A DNA stretch of 64,000 nt from an uncultured Lachnospiraceae bacterium (GTDB lineage Bacteria; Bacillota; Clostridia; Lachnospirales; Lachnospiraceae): contig ONKG01000014.1 in assembly GCA_900318375.1 (NCBI GenBank), positions 1 through 64,000 on the forward strand, given 5' to 3'. The translations under genes were made by a program, and so were the position numbers. Of this stretch, positions 40,782-48,256 are shown piece after piece; positions within the stretch are counted from its first letter, which is position 1, and the number at the start of each line of letters is the position of its first letter. The notes under the pieces were generated by a model. That model was not told the origin of the DNA and searched no databases. It worked only from the letters and a program-made list of their open reading frames with translations.

Positions 40782-41060
40782 ATGCTGAGGAAATCGATCT
40801 TGATCAATCGGCCCCACGGGCTGGTTGGACGCCCTATTGCGGAGCTGGTACAGGTTGCGAGCAAATATGAAAGCCGTGTGTATCTTGAACATGGTTCAAG
40901 AAAGGTGAATGCCAAGAGTATCATGGGAATGATGTCTCTTGAAGCTGTATCCGGCGAACAAGTCGAGGTTATGATCGATGGAAACGATGAGGAAAACGCG
41001 ATGAAGGAAATCGCCGCCTTCCTCTGTAAGGGAGATATGGACTCCTGCCCGGCAGTGTGA
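40782..41060 (+). CDS. crh: Crh-like HPr protein (no His15, Ser46 kept)
   Basis: A 92-residue HPr-fold protein. It aligns without gaps to HPr: GLVGRPIAELVQVASKY stands where HPr has GLHARPAALLVQAASKF. The phosphotransfer His15 is therefore Val15, while Ser46 (NAKSIMGMMSL) is present at exactly position 46. In Bacillus, Crh also lacks His15, keeps Ser46, and lies downstream of whiA; it is phosphorylated by HprK and acts as a CcpA co-regulator. The same pattern and neighbourhood here support a regulatory, not sugar-transport, role. Confidence 0.87.
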   Translation: MLRKSILINRPHGLVGRPIAELVQVASKYESRVYLEHGSRKVNAKSIMGMMSLEAVSGEQVEVMIDGNDEENAMKEIAAFLCKGDMDSCPAV

Positions 41061-41114
41061 TGAGCATGATCTGAAGCAGGCAGACCAATCCGGTTAATAT
41101 TGAATATGAAAAAA

Positions 41115-41151
41115 AACGCGTCCCGGTGATTTCCGGGACGCGTTGTTTTTT
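41115..41151. terminator. Strong bidirectional terminator after the Crh-like gene
   Basis: AACGCGTCCCGG (41115-41126) pairs perfectly with CCGGGACGCGTT (41133-41144), with A-runs before and T-runs after. It ends the hprK-murB-rapZ-whiA-crh transcript. Confidence 0.92.
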
Positions 41152-41276
41152 ATCGCAGAGCTGCACTATGTGTCTTTCACCTGACGGCGAACGGCAGGCC
41201 GGGGAATGGCGGAGGGCGGCAGGGCATCGTCTGCCTTATTTGGAGCAAAATAAAAAAACTCCCGTAAAAAGGGAGG

Positions 41277-41302
41277 ATGCCAGGTACTTGCGTACCTGGC
41301 AT
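41277..41302. repeat. Perfect 11-bp hairpin in the intergenic region
   Basis: ATGCCAGGTAC and GTACCTGGCAT with loop TTGC form a perfect stem. A smaller stem CTCCC/GGGAG lies just upstream (41259-41274). There is no U-tract on either strand. Confidence 0.7.
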
Positions 41303-41478
41303 AGTTATGAAAAAGTTATTCGTAAGCCTGCTGCATTGGCGACGATCTAAGAAACTGTACTGCATTTATGCTGTTCAGCTTATGTGAAAAGTATAATGTT
41401 AAAAAATGGACGAGGAATGTGGAAGAGTTGAAGAATCATTAAATAAAATATGAACAGTTTTTTAACAACAGAAATGAA

Positions 41479-41786
41479 CTGCATCCTCATGTCTGGACGC
41501 TCGTCAAGGCCTCGAGAGCGTTCGTGCATGCACGACGCTCTCTTGGCTTTTCCTCGCTGTTTATTTTGCATTAGCGGCTGCGGTCACGCGGCCGCAGACA
41601 TGTGTGAATAAACACGCATTGCTCCGCGCTCTGGCGCTCCCGCAATGCTCCAAACATTCGGATTCCGCTCGTTTTGCGCAAAAAGAGCGCGCAAAACGGC
41701 TGCATCCTCATGTTTGGACGCTCGTCAAGGCCTCGAGAGCGTTCGTGCATGCACGACGCTCTCTTGGCTTTTCCTCGCTGTTTATT
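41479..41786. repeat. 87-bp direct duplication flanking the dispersed repeat, copy 2
   Basis: 41479-41565 and 41700-41786 are direct copies, identical at 86 of 87 bases. Each contains a long imperfect hairpin (GAGAGCG then TCGTGCATGCACGA then CGCTCTC). The 134 bases between them match the reverse complement of much of 34830-34985. The composite looks like a small non-autonomous repeat unit. The region 41061-41836 holds no gene. Confidence 0.85.
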
Positions 41787-41799
41787 CACACATTTTCAC

Positions 41800-41829
41800 T
41801 TTACATGAACAACTTTCTGTCGTTATAAT
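41800..41829 (+). promoter_or_regulatory. Promoter of the GNAT gene, very close to its start codon
   Basis: TTTACA (41800-41805) and TATAAT (41824-41829) are 18 bases apart. The coding ATG at 41837 is only 8 bases after the -10, so the transcript would start at or next to the ATG. Confidence 0.7.
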
Positions 41830-41836
41830 AGCTGTT

Positions 41837-42772
41837 ATGTTGAAAAGGGTTTTTATTATTGAAAAAACAAAGGATGAGCACTCGGATGCCGTCGTATCGG
41901 AGATGCGCCGCGCCGCGGAATCGCTCAGGCAGGAGGGATTCATAAGCAGTATTGTGCCGGCGTGCTCCGCGGAAGAAGCAATTGATGCGGTTCGTGTAAA
42001 TTCCGCCGCATCCGGTACGGAGGATACTCTTTTTTTATGTACCGACAGTGAACTGCTCAGCGAACTTCTGAAGGCGGGTGTCTGCGCGATCGGATATTCA
42101 CATGCGGACAATCCCGGAGAGCGTTTTCCGGGGGCGCCCTACATTGTACAGGAACCGGATCTCGTCGACGAGGACAGCTATGTCAAGATGTATGAGCGGG
42201 CGGCCGGTCTGCCCTGGACGATCCTGGAGACAGAGAGATGCTTTGTACGGGAGTTTACAGTGGAGGACCTGGACGGCATTTACGCGCTGTACGACGAAGA
42301 GGCAAGGCGCTTTCTGGAGCCGCCTTCCCGGGACCGCGCGCATGAACTGGAGATCCTGCGTGCCTACATCGACCGTGTTTACGGACTTTACGGATTCGGA
42401 CACTGGGCAGTATTTTTGAAGGAGGATCCGGGGACTCTGGTCGGCCGTGTAGGATATTCCGCCATCACGTCCCGGCAGGAGAGAGAGGCGCAGGCACTGA
42501 ACACAGCCTGTCCGGATGCTGATTTCGGCTTTCTGATCCTGGGGGACCGGCGGGGAAAGGGTATCGCCGAGGAAGTCTGCAGGGCCCTTCTGCGGTATGG
42601 TTTTTCGGAACTGGGCTTTTCCTGTATCCGGGCAGATGCGCGCAATGACAATGCGGCTTCCATCCGGCTGCTGAAAAAACTTGGCTTTGTGCCCGTGGGA
42701 AGCTGCCTGCCTGAAAAGAGCGGGGAGCAGGGGGACAAAACGCTGTTTATTTTAAATTTAAAAGATGTGTGA
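41837..42772 (+). CDS. GNAT-family N-acetyltransferase with extra N-terminal domain
   Basis: A 311-residue protein. The C-terminal ~175 residues form a GNAT domain: RCFVREFTVEDLDGIYALYD, then VGRVGYSAI, the acetyl-CoA loop DRRGKGIAEEVCRALL and RADARNDNAASIRLLKKLGF. The N-terminal ~125 residues look like a Rossmann-type half with no clear family. The RimJ/RimL type acetylates protein N-termini or small amines. No ribosome site precedes the ATG and the promoter is adjacent, so the mRNA may be leaderless. The longer frame (from 41645) runs through the repeat and is unlikely to be the start. Confidence 0.82.
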   Translation: MLKRVFIIEKTKDEHSDAVVSEMRRAAESLRQEGFISSIVPACSAEEAIDAVRVNSAASGTEDTLFLCTDSELLSELLKAGVCAIGYSHADNPGERFPGAPYIVQEPDLVDEDSYVKMYERAAGLPWTILETERCFVREFTVEDLDGIYALYDEEARRFLEPPSRDRAHELEILRAYIDRVYGLYGFGHWAVFLKEDPGTLVGRVGYSAITSRQEREAQALNTACPDADFGFLILGDRRGKGIAEEVCRALLRYGFSELGFSCIRADARNDNAASIRLLKKLGFVPVGSCLPEKSGEQGDKTLFILNLKDV

Positions 42773-42791
42773 TTTTGAGGAGGTATGAAAC

Positions 42792-43985
42792 ATGGTCAAT
42801 CGGGAATACCTTGCAATGCTGGGAAACAAGTCGGTGATCCGCGAACTGTCTGAGTACGCGAATGCGCGCGGCAAAGAAATCGGCTATGAGAATGTGTTTG
42901 ATTTCAGTCTGGGAAATCCTTCTGTCCCCGCGCCGGACAGCTACAGGGATATTTCTGTCAGGCTTCTGCAGGAAGAAGAACCCCTGAATCTGCACGGCTA
43001 CAATCCGACAATGGGAGATCCCCGCGTCAAGCAGAAAGTTGCCGAGTCTCTGAACAATCGTTTCGGCATGTCCTACACGGCGGAACATATCTTCCCCACT
43101 GCGGGTGCTGCCGGAGCCATCGCCCACGCTCTCCGCTGTGTGACGGAGCCCGACGAGGAAGTCATGGTCTTTGCACCCTATTTTTCCGAGTACGGTGCCT
43201 ATATCCGCGGCGCAAGGGCCAGTATCAAAGTTGTGCCGATCAAGGCAGATGATTTCCAGATCAATTTTGAGGCGGCGGAGGCGGTCTTCAATGAGAAGAC
43301 AGCGGCGGTCCTGATCAATACCCCCAATAATCCGTCAGGCGCGGTCTACACTGAGGAGACTCTCAGACGTCTGGCACAGGTCCTGACGGAAAAATCCGCT
43401 CAGTACGGCCACACGATTTTCCTGATTTCGGATGAACCCTATCGAGAGATTGTCTTCGACGGCAAAAAGCAGGCATATCCGGCAAAGTTCTATCCTCATA
43501 CTCTGACCTGCTATTCCTTCTCCAAGTCCCTCTCCGTTCCCGGTGAGCGTGTAGGATACGTAGCGGTGTCTCCGGACTGCGAGCAGGCGGACAAGATGGT
43601 CGCCATGATGGGACAGATCTCCCGCGGGCTCGGCCACAACTGCCCTTCATCCCTGCCCATGCTGGCGGCGGCCTACTGCCTTGAGGACACGGCGGATCTG
43701 GCGGTCTATGAGACAAATATGAACCTGCTCTATGACACCTTCAAAGAGCTCGGCTTCACGGTTCCCCGCCCGGGCGGCACTTTCTACATCATGCCCAAGG
43801 CACTCGAGGATGATGCGGTTGCTTTCTGCAAGAAGGCACTCAAGTATGATCTTGTCTTTGTTCCCGGCAACGGTTTTGAAGCACCCGGATTCTTCCGCGT
43901 GGCTTACTGCGTGAATACTGAGAAGGTTGAGCGTTCTCTTTCCGCGATCAGGCGCTTTGTTGAGGCGGAGTATCCGAACCGCTGA
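42792..43985 (+). CDS. Pyridoxal-phosphate-dependent aminotransferase, class I/II
   Basis: A 397-residue fold-type I aminotransferase. Conserved features are NTPNNPSGAVY, SDEPYREIVFDG (Asp and Tyr of the cofactor site), and SFSKSLSVPGERVGYV with the Schiff-base Lys245. The substrate-binding Arg is near FRVAYC. It most resembles aspartate/aromatic aminotransferases of clostridia; the substrate is not certain. The GAGGAGG site 8 bases before the ATG is strong. It follows the GNAT gene by 19 bases, probably in one operon. Confidence 0.9.
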   Translation: MVNREYLAMLGNKSVIRELSEYANARGKEIGYENVFDFSLGNPSVPAPDSYRDISVRLLQEEEPLNLHGYNPTMGDPRVKQKVAESLNNRFGMSYTAEHIFPTAGAAGAIAHALRCVTEPDEEVMVFAPYFSEYGAYIRGARASIKVVPIKADDFQINFEAAEAVFNEKTAAVLINTPNNPSGAVYTEETLRRLAQVLTEKSAQYGHTIFLISDEPYREIVFDGKKQAYPAKFYPHTLTCYSFSKSLSVPGERVGYVAVSPDCEQADKMVAMMGQISRGLGHNCPSSLPMLAAAYCLEDTADLAVYETNMNLLYDTFKELGFTVPRPGGTFYIMPKALEDDAVAFCKKALKYDLVFVPGNGFEAPGFFRVAYCVNTEKVERSLSAIRRFVEAEYPNR

Positions 43986-44028
43986 AAAAGGCATCGTTCC
44001 GGAAAACAGATGGGAGGAAAAATAGTTA

Positions 44029-44862
44029 ATGATTGAACTGTTAAAAGCAGCTCTGTTCGGTCTGGTGGAGGGCGTCACGGAATGGCTTCCTGTCAGCAGC
44101 ACCGGCCATATGATTCTGCTGAATGAATTTGTGACACTTCGCGTGTCGGCAATTTTCTGGCAGATGTTCCTGGTGGTGATCCAGCTGGGAGCGATCCTTG
44201 CGGTCGTGGTCCTCTATTGGAACACGATCTGGCCTGTCAAAAAACATAAGCAGACAGGGAAAAGATATATTGATAAAGATACGATCAGCCTCTGGTGCAA
44301 GACGATCGTGGCATGCCTTCCCGCCGCTGTCGTGGGAATTCTGGCGGATGACTGGCTGGAAGTTCATTTTTACAATTGGTTTGTCGTCTCCGTCATGCTG
44401 ATCCTTGTGGGTATTGCCTTCATCGTGGTCGAAAACCGCAATGCAGGCAAAAAGGCTGTCACCAGAAGACTCCGTGATCTGTCCTACCGCGAAGCCCTCA
44501 TCATAGGCCTCTTTCAGCTGATCGCTGCGATCTTTCCAGGCACTTCCCGCTCCGGTGCCACGATCCTGGGCGGAATCATGACCGGAGTCTCCAGAACTGT
44601 GGCAGCCCAGTTTACATTTATTCTGGCAATCCCGGTCATGTTCGGGGCGAGCCTGCTCAAGATCGTCAAATACGGTCTGTATTTTTCCGGCATGGAGCTG
44701 GCGATCCTGGTGATCGGCATGCTGACTGCTTTCGCCGTGTCGGTCCTGGTGATCCGCTTCCTCATGGACTATATCCGGGCCCACGATTTCAAGGTGTTCG
44801 GATGGTACAGGATCATTCTGGGACTGATCGTGATCATTTATTTTACCGTGATCCGCAGATAA
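44029..44862 (+). CDS. uppP: Undecaprenyl-diphosphate phosphatase
   Basis: A 277-residue integral membrane enzyme (BacA/UppP). The two catalytic motifs are EGVTEWLPVSSTGH at 14-27 and PGTSRSGAT at about 171-179, with about eight transmembrane helices. It removes a phosphate from undecaprenyl diphosphate so that the carrier can be reused in peptidoglycan synthesis, and gives bacitracin resistance when raised. It may share a transcript with the aminotransferase gene 43 bases upstream. Confidence 0.95.
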   Translation: MIELLKAALFGLVEGVTEWLPVSSTGHMILLNEFVTLRVSAIFWQMFLVVIQLGAILAVVVLYWNTIWPVKKHKQTGKRYIDKDTISLWCKTIVACLPAAVVGILADDWLEVHFYNWFVVSVMLILVGIAFIVVENRNAGKKAVTRRLRDLSYREALIIGLFQLIAAIFPGTSRSGATILGGIMTGVSRTVAAQFTFILAIPVMFGASLLKIVKYGLYFSGMELAILVIGMLTAFAVSVLVIRFLMDYIRAHDFKVFGWYRIILGLIVIIYFTVIRR

Positions 44863-45033
44863 GAAAGAACCCGGACAGGAAAATGATTATTGAAAAAAAT
44901 ACAGTTCTCCGGAAATCATAAGAGACTGACGTTATGTTTTATGCTACAATAAAAAACAGGCCGATAAAAAAAGAGGCCTGCTTGCATTCACAATCATCAA
45001 TAGTGGCGGAACTGCAGCCAACAGGAGGATGAA

Positions 45034-45870
45034 ATGGCGAACAACAGAAAAAAAAGAAACGCAAACCGGAAACCGGAACAGGCAAAGACACAGGGTTCTC
45101 TGAACGATGAAGTAAAGGAAGAACTCAAGGAAGAACTCAAGGAAGAATTCAAGGAAGACGTTAAGGAAGATTTCGAGGAGGAAACCTGGGAAGACAGCGT
45201 AGAGGAAGCTGAGCAGGCTATGAAAAGAGCCGAGCTTGAAAAGCAGAGCAGGGAGAACAGGCAGAATCTCCTGCTGGTGCTGGGCGTAGTCGCATTTCTC
45301 GCGATTGTCGGTATCGTAATATTCCTTACTTCCGGATCTTCTGATGAGGAACAGGTTGCGGCAACCGGAACGACCGGAGAAATCGCGGCTGCTGATTCCA
45401 CCGGCGATATGGACCTTGCAGTTGTTGAGAATATCGAAGAGGAAGGCACCGAGGACGCTGTTGAAGCTGCTACAGAAGCAGAAGTTTCCGGAGACGAAGT
45501 CCAGGAAATTGTTGAAGACGGCAGTGAGATCGCAGAGGGCGATGAGGCAGCTGCAGAGGAAGGCACCGAGGAGGGCGCTCCCGCAGAGGAGGGTACTGAG
45601 GAAGGCACACCTGCAGAGGAAGGCACAGAAGAAGCCGCTCCTGCAGAGGAAGTGACCTCCACAACAGTTCTTGAACCCGGCACGGTTTATGCGATTGAAA
45701 ATCCTATGACTCTCTACGAGGAGGCGTCCGCAGATTCCGCAGCTGTCATGGAACTTGTTCCCGGCTGGAGTGTTGCCGTTGAGGAAGCCGCTGAGGCGGG
45801 TAATGGCTGGCACCGCGTCTCTGTATGGCTTGACGGCGCAGCGACCTACGGATACATCCAGATTCCCTGA
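45034..45870 (+). CDS. Membrane-anchored protein with acidic repeats and SH3-like C-terminus
   Basis: A 278-residue protein. The N-terminal ~80 residues are a cytoplasmic charged coil (KEELKEELKEEFKEDVKEDF). One transmembrane helix (LLLVLGVVAFLAIVGIVIFL) follows. The external part begins with an acidic linker including EEGTEEGAPAEEGTEEGTPA-type repeats (about 170-205), and the final ~65 residues look like a bacterial SH3-type domain (YEEASADSAAVMELVPGWSV). SH3-like domains often bind cell-wall glycan or peptide. Function not known. The terminator at 46013 closes it. Confidence 0.8.
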   Translation: MANNRKKRNANRKPEQAKTQGSLNDEVKEELKEELKEEFKEDVKEDFEEETWEDSVEEAEQAMKRAELEKQSRENRQNLLLVLGVVAFLAIVGIVIFLTSGSSDEEQVAATGTTGEIAAADSTGDMDLAVVENIEEEGTEDAVEAATEAEVSGDEVQEIVEDGSEIAEGDEAAAEEGTEEGAPAEEGTEEGTPAEEGTEEAAPAEEVTSTTVLEPGTVYAIENPMTLYEEASADSAAVMELVPGWSVAVEEAAEAGNGWHRVSVWLDGAATYGYIQIP

Positions 45871-45972
45871 CACCCTGTCGGGACAAGGATGATTTTCCGG
45901 GCGGGCTTTCCGCATAGAGGGAATCACAGGACTGGTACAGTTCTGACACACTGTGAAAGGCAGCAGGCAGAA

Positions 45973-46010
45973 AAGACGATGTCTGCAGAGAGCCTCTGAG
46001 AGATCGTCTT
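45973..46010 (+). other. Stem-loop after the SH3-like gene
   Basis: AAGACGAT (45973-45980) pairs with ATCGTCTT (46003-46010), with an inner stem CAGAG/CTCTG. It is followed at once by the true terminator stem at 46013. Confidence 0.6.
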
Positions 46011-46012
46011 AG

Positions 46013-46046
46013 ACCGGCACAGGTATAGAGCCCTGTGCCGGTTTTT
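46013..46046 (+). terminator. Terminator before mntP
   Basis: ACCGGCACAGG pairs with CCTGTGCCGGT around a short loop, followed by TTTTT. It separates the SH3-like gene from mntP. Confidence 0.88.
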
Positions 46047-46104
46047 CATGTCAATGAATATTTGCCAAAACTAACGCCGCGTCATGCGGTCAGTGAAAGG
46101 TCTT

Positions 46105-46689
46105 ATGCAGAGTCTATTTTTATTTATCTTCAAAAGCATACTGCTGGGTGTCGGACTGGCAATGGATGCATTTTCCGTCTCCATGGCGAACGGTCTGCAG
46201 AACCCCGGAATGAGCAGAAAAAGGATGCTCGGGATCGCAGGAACCTTTGCGGGTTTTCAGTTTCTTATGCCGGTGATCGGCTGGATCTGTGTGCACACGA
46301 TTTCCGAGCGCTTCACTGCTTTTCAGAAAATGGTCCCCTGGATCGCTTTTTTCCTTCTTATCTTTATCGGAGGCAAGATGGTTCTTGAGGGGATAAAAGG
46401 AACGGAAGAGATTGAGGAGGAGATCCGGATCTCGAAAAGTGAACTGATCGTTCAGGGAATTGCCACTTCGATCGATGCTCTGTCTGTCGGCTTTACGATC
46501 GCATCCTACAGTGCGGCGCAGGCCTTTACGGCTTCGCTGCTGATCGCGGTGACAACGCTCGTCATCTGTGCTGCCGGCGTCCGCATCGGAAGATATTTCG
46601 GAATGCGCCTTGCGGGCAGGGCTTCGATTCTGGGCGGTGTGATCCTGATTGCGATCGGCTGCAAAATCCTGTTCGGAGGCGGTTTCTGA
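46105..46689 (+). CDS. mntP: Manganese efflux pump MntP
   Basis: A 194-residue protein with six transmembrane helices in two related halves. The family motifs GVGLAMDAFSVSMANGL and ATSIDALSVGF contain the membrane-embedded Asp residues that carry Mn2+. It exports surplus manganese. I chose the ATG at 46105 since AAAGG lies just upstream; the frame also opens at 46084. I looked for the yybP-ykoY Mn2+ riboswitch in the leader and did not see it. Confidence 0.92.
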   Translation: MQSLFLFIFKSILLGVGLAMDAFSVSMANGLQNPGMSRKRMLGIAGTFAGFQFLMPVIGWICVHTISERFTAFQKMVPWIAFFLLIFIGGKMVLEGIKGTEEIEEEIRISKSELIVQGIATSIDALSVGFTIASYSAAQAFTASLLIAVTTLVICAAGVRIGRYFGMRLAGRASILGGVILIAIGCKILFGGGF

Positions 46690-46839
46690 CAAGTCTTCCG
46701 TCGGGAAGGCAAAAGAGTATTCTGTCTGCCGGAGACAGGTCTCCCGGGCTGACGGAAAGGTATTTCCGCAAGTTATTGAATGTCTGAAGGGCTATGTCCG
46801 GCAATTACCATGAGCTTGTCACATAAAGTCTGAATTTAA

Positions 46840-46868
46840 TTTACTTTATGCTTTTTTTATGGTACGAT
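46840..46868 (+). promoter_or_regulatory. Promoter of the S1-domain protein
   Basis: TTTACT (46840-46845) and TACGAT (46863-46868) are 17 bases apart, with TG one base before the -10. The leader to the coding start is ~130 bases. Confidence 0.6.
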
Positions 46869-47001
46869 ACACGAGTTGATTTGCATGATTCTGCCCTGTG
46901 CAGATGATACTTGCTGCAAAGAAGTATTCAGGTACGCGGGCGGTTTCCGTATGCAGATATGCGTTTCGCAGCATAAAGGCCTGCGGGGAGGAGAAAAAGT
47001 A

Positions 47002-47922
47002 ATGTCTGAAGAGAAAATGGAAACAATGAATGATTTTAAAGAAGAGCTGGAAGCATCCTTCCGCGAGCTGCACGTCGGAGACATCGTGGACGGCACCGTA
47101 ATCGGACTCACTGATGACGGCGTTACCGTGGACCTGAAGTACTATACACAGGGCTTCATCCGCAATGCCGACATGAGCAATGACCCCACCTTCAAAGTCT
47201 CTGAAGATGTGCATGAAGGCGACGAGATCAAGGCGAAGATCCTGAAGATGGACAATGGGGACGGAAGTATTGCCCTGTCCCGCAAGGCAGCGATCGATGT
47301 TCTCGCATGGGAGAAGCTTGCGCAGATGATGGAAAACAAGGAAGTGATCACTGTGCAGATCCTCGAGACTGTAAAAGCCGGTGTTGTGACTTATGTCGAG
47401 GGTATCCGCGCTTTTATTCCTGCATCCCAGCTCAGTGATTCCTATGTGGAAGATACATCGGCATGGATCGACAAGGATGTCGATGTGCGCATCATCACCT
47501 GTGATCCCGAAAAGAAGCGTCTGGTCCTTTCCGGCAAAGAGGTCGCCCGCGACCGCCGCAGAGAGGAGCGCAGGCGCCGCATCGACGCTATGAAGCCCGG
47601 TACTGTCCTCGAGGGCACAGTGCAGACTATTAAGCCTTACGGCGCTTTCGTCGACCTCGGCGACGGCATCGATGGTCTGGTACATGTTTCCCAGATGAGC
47701 CAGAAGCGCGTCAATAATCCCGCCGAAGTGGTCAAGGAAGGCGAGAAGGTCAAAGTCAGGATCATCAAAGTTGCCGACGGCAAGATCAGCCTCAGCATGA
47801 AGGTCCTTGAAGACGCCCCTGTCCAGGACAAGGAAGAGCCCGTGGATGTCTCTCTCTACACCACAAAAGAGAACGCCACCACCAGCCTTGCGGATCTGCT
47901 CAAGGGATTTAAGTTTGACTAA
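47002..47922 (+). CDS. S1 RNA-binding domain protein (short RpsA-like)
   Basis: A 306-residue protein with three S1 domains in a row (about 18-90, 105-175 and 195-265). The last is the most typical (GTVLEGTVQTIKPYGAFVDL, then GLVHVSQMS). Ribosomal protein S1 of proteobacteria has six such domains; short versions are normal in Firmicutes and act in translation initiation or RNA turnover. I placed the start at 47002, where GGGGAGGAG lies 9 bases upstream; the frame is open from 46876. The protein ends in a short acidic tail. Confidence 0.9.
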   Translation: MSEEKMETMNDFKEELEASFRELHVGDIVDGTVIGLTDDGVTVDLKYYTQGFIRNADMSNDPTFKVSEDVHEGDEIKAKILKMDNGDGSIALSRKAAIDVLAWEKLAQMMENKEVITVQILETVKAGVVTYVEGIRAFIPASQLSDSYVEDTSAWIDKDVDVRIITCDPEKKRLVLSGKEVARDRRREERRRRIDAMKPGTVLEGTVQTIKPYGAFVDLGDGIDGLVHVSQMSQKRVNNPAEVVKEGEKVKVRIIKVADGKISLSMKVLEDAPVQDKEEPVDVSLYTTKENATTSLADLLKGFKFD

Positions 47923-47977
47923 AACAGTGATCCGGGGTGGCATGCACATCCTGTGACCGCATGGTTTGAACAATGAA

Positions 47978-48014
47978 GGATGCCGTATTTTTCACGATAC
48001 GGCATCCTTTTTTT
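47978..48014 (+). terminator. Terminator after the S1-domain gene
   Basis: GGATGCCGTA (47978-47987) pairs perfectly with TACGGCATCC (47998-48007), followed by seven T. The following ~180 bases lead to the uvrB promoter and hold nothing else I can identify. Confidence 0.92.
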
Positions 48015-48198
48015 ACATTGACACGGCCCGTGTAGTGATATTTTCTGTCTTGCGGCGGACACAGGCCGGCGGGGGAAGAGGACACATATAAACTGCACAG
48101 CAGTTCATATTGTCTCCATCTGCCTGATGCCGCTCCCCCGCTAATCAATAATTCCGTCCCGGTGCAGACACGGTCTTTTCCGGAGAAAAAAGATGTGT

Positions 48199-48228
48199 TA
48201 TACTAAATCTCCAACGCAACATATGTTC
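48199..48228 (+). promoter_or_regulatory. uvrB promoter with LexA (DinR) SOS box
   Basis: TGTTATACT gives an extended -10 (48199-48204). Thirteen bases downstream is CAACATATGTTC (48217-48228), one change from the Gram-positive SOS consensus GAACNNNNGTTC. A LexA dimer there would cover the transcription start and block uvrB-uvrA until DNA damage. The placement and neighbour are exactly what is known for uvrB in Firmicutes. Confidence 0.85.
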
Positions 48229-48256
48229 GATAAACTGTCTGCAGGAGAGGATAAAC

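Noticed and set aside
45871..46104. yybP-ykoY manganese riboswitch before mntP
   Set aside because: The conserved internal loop sequences are not there; the stems present are an upstream terminator and a plain stem-loop.
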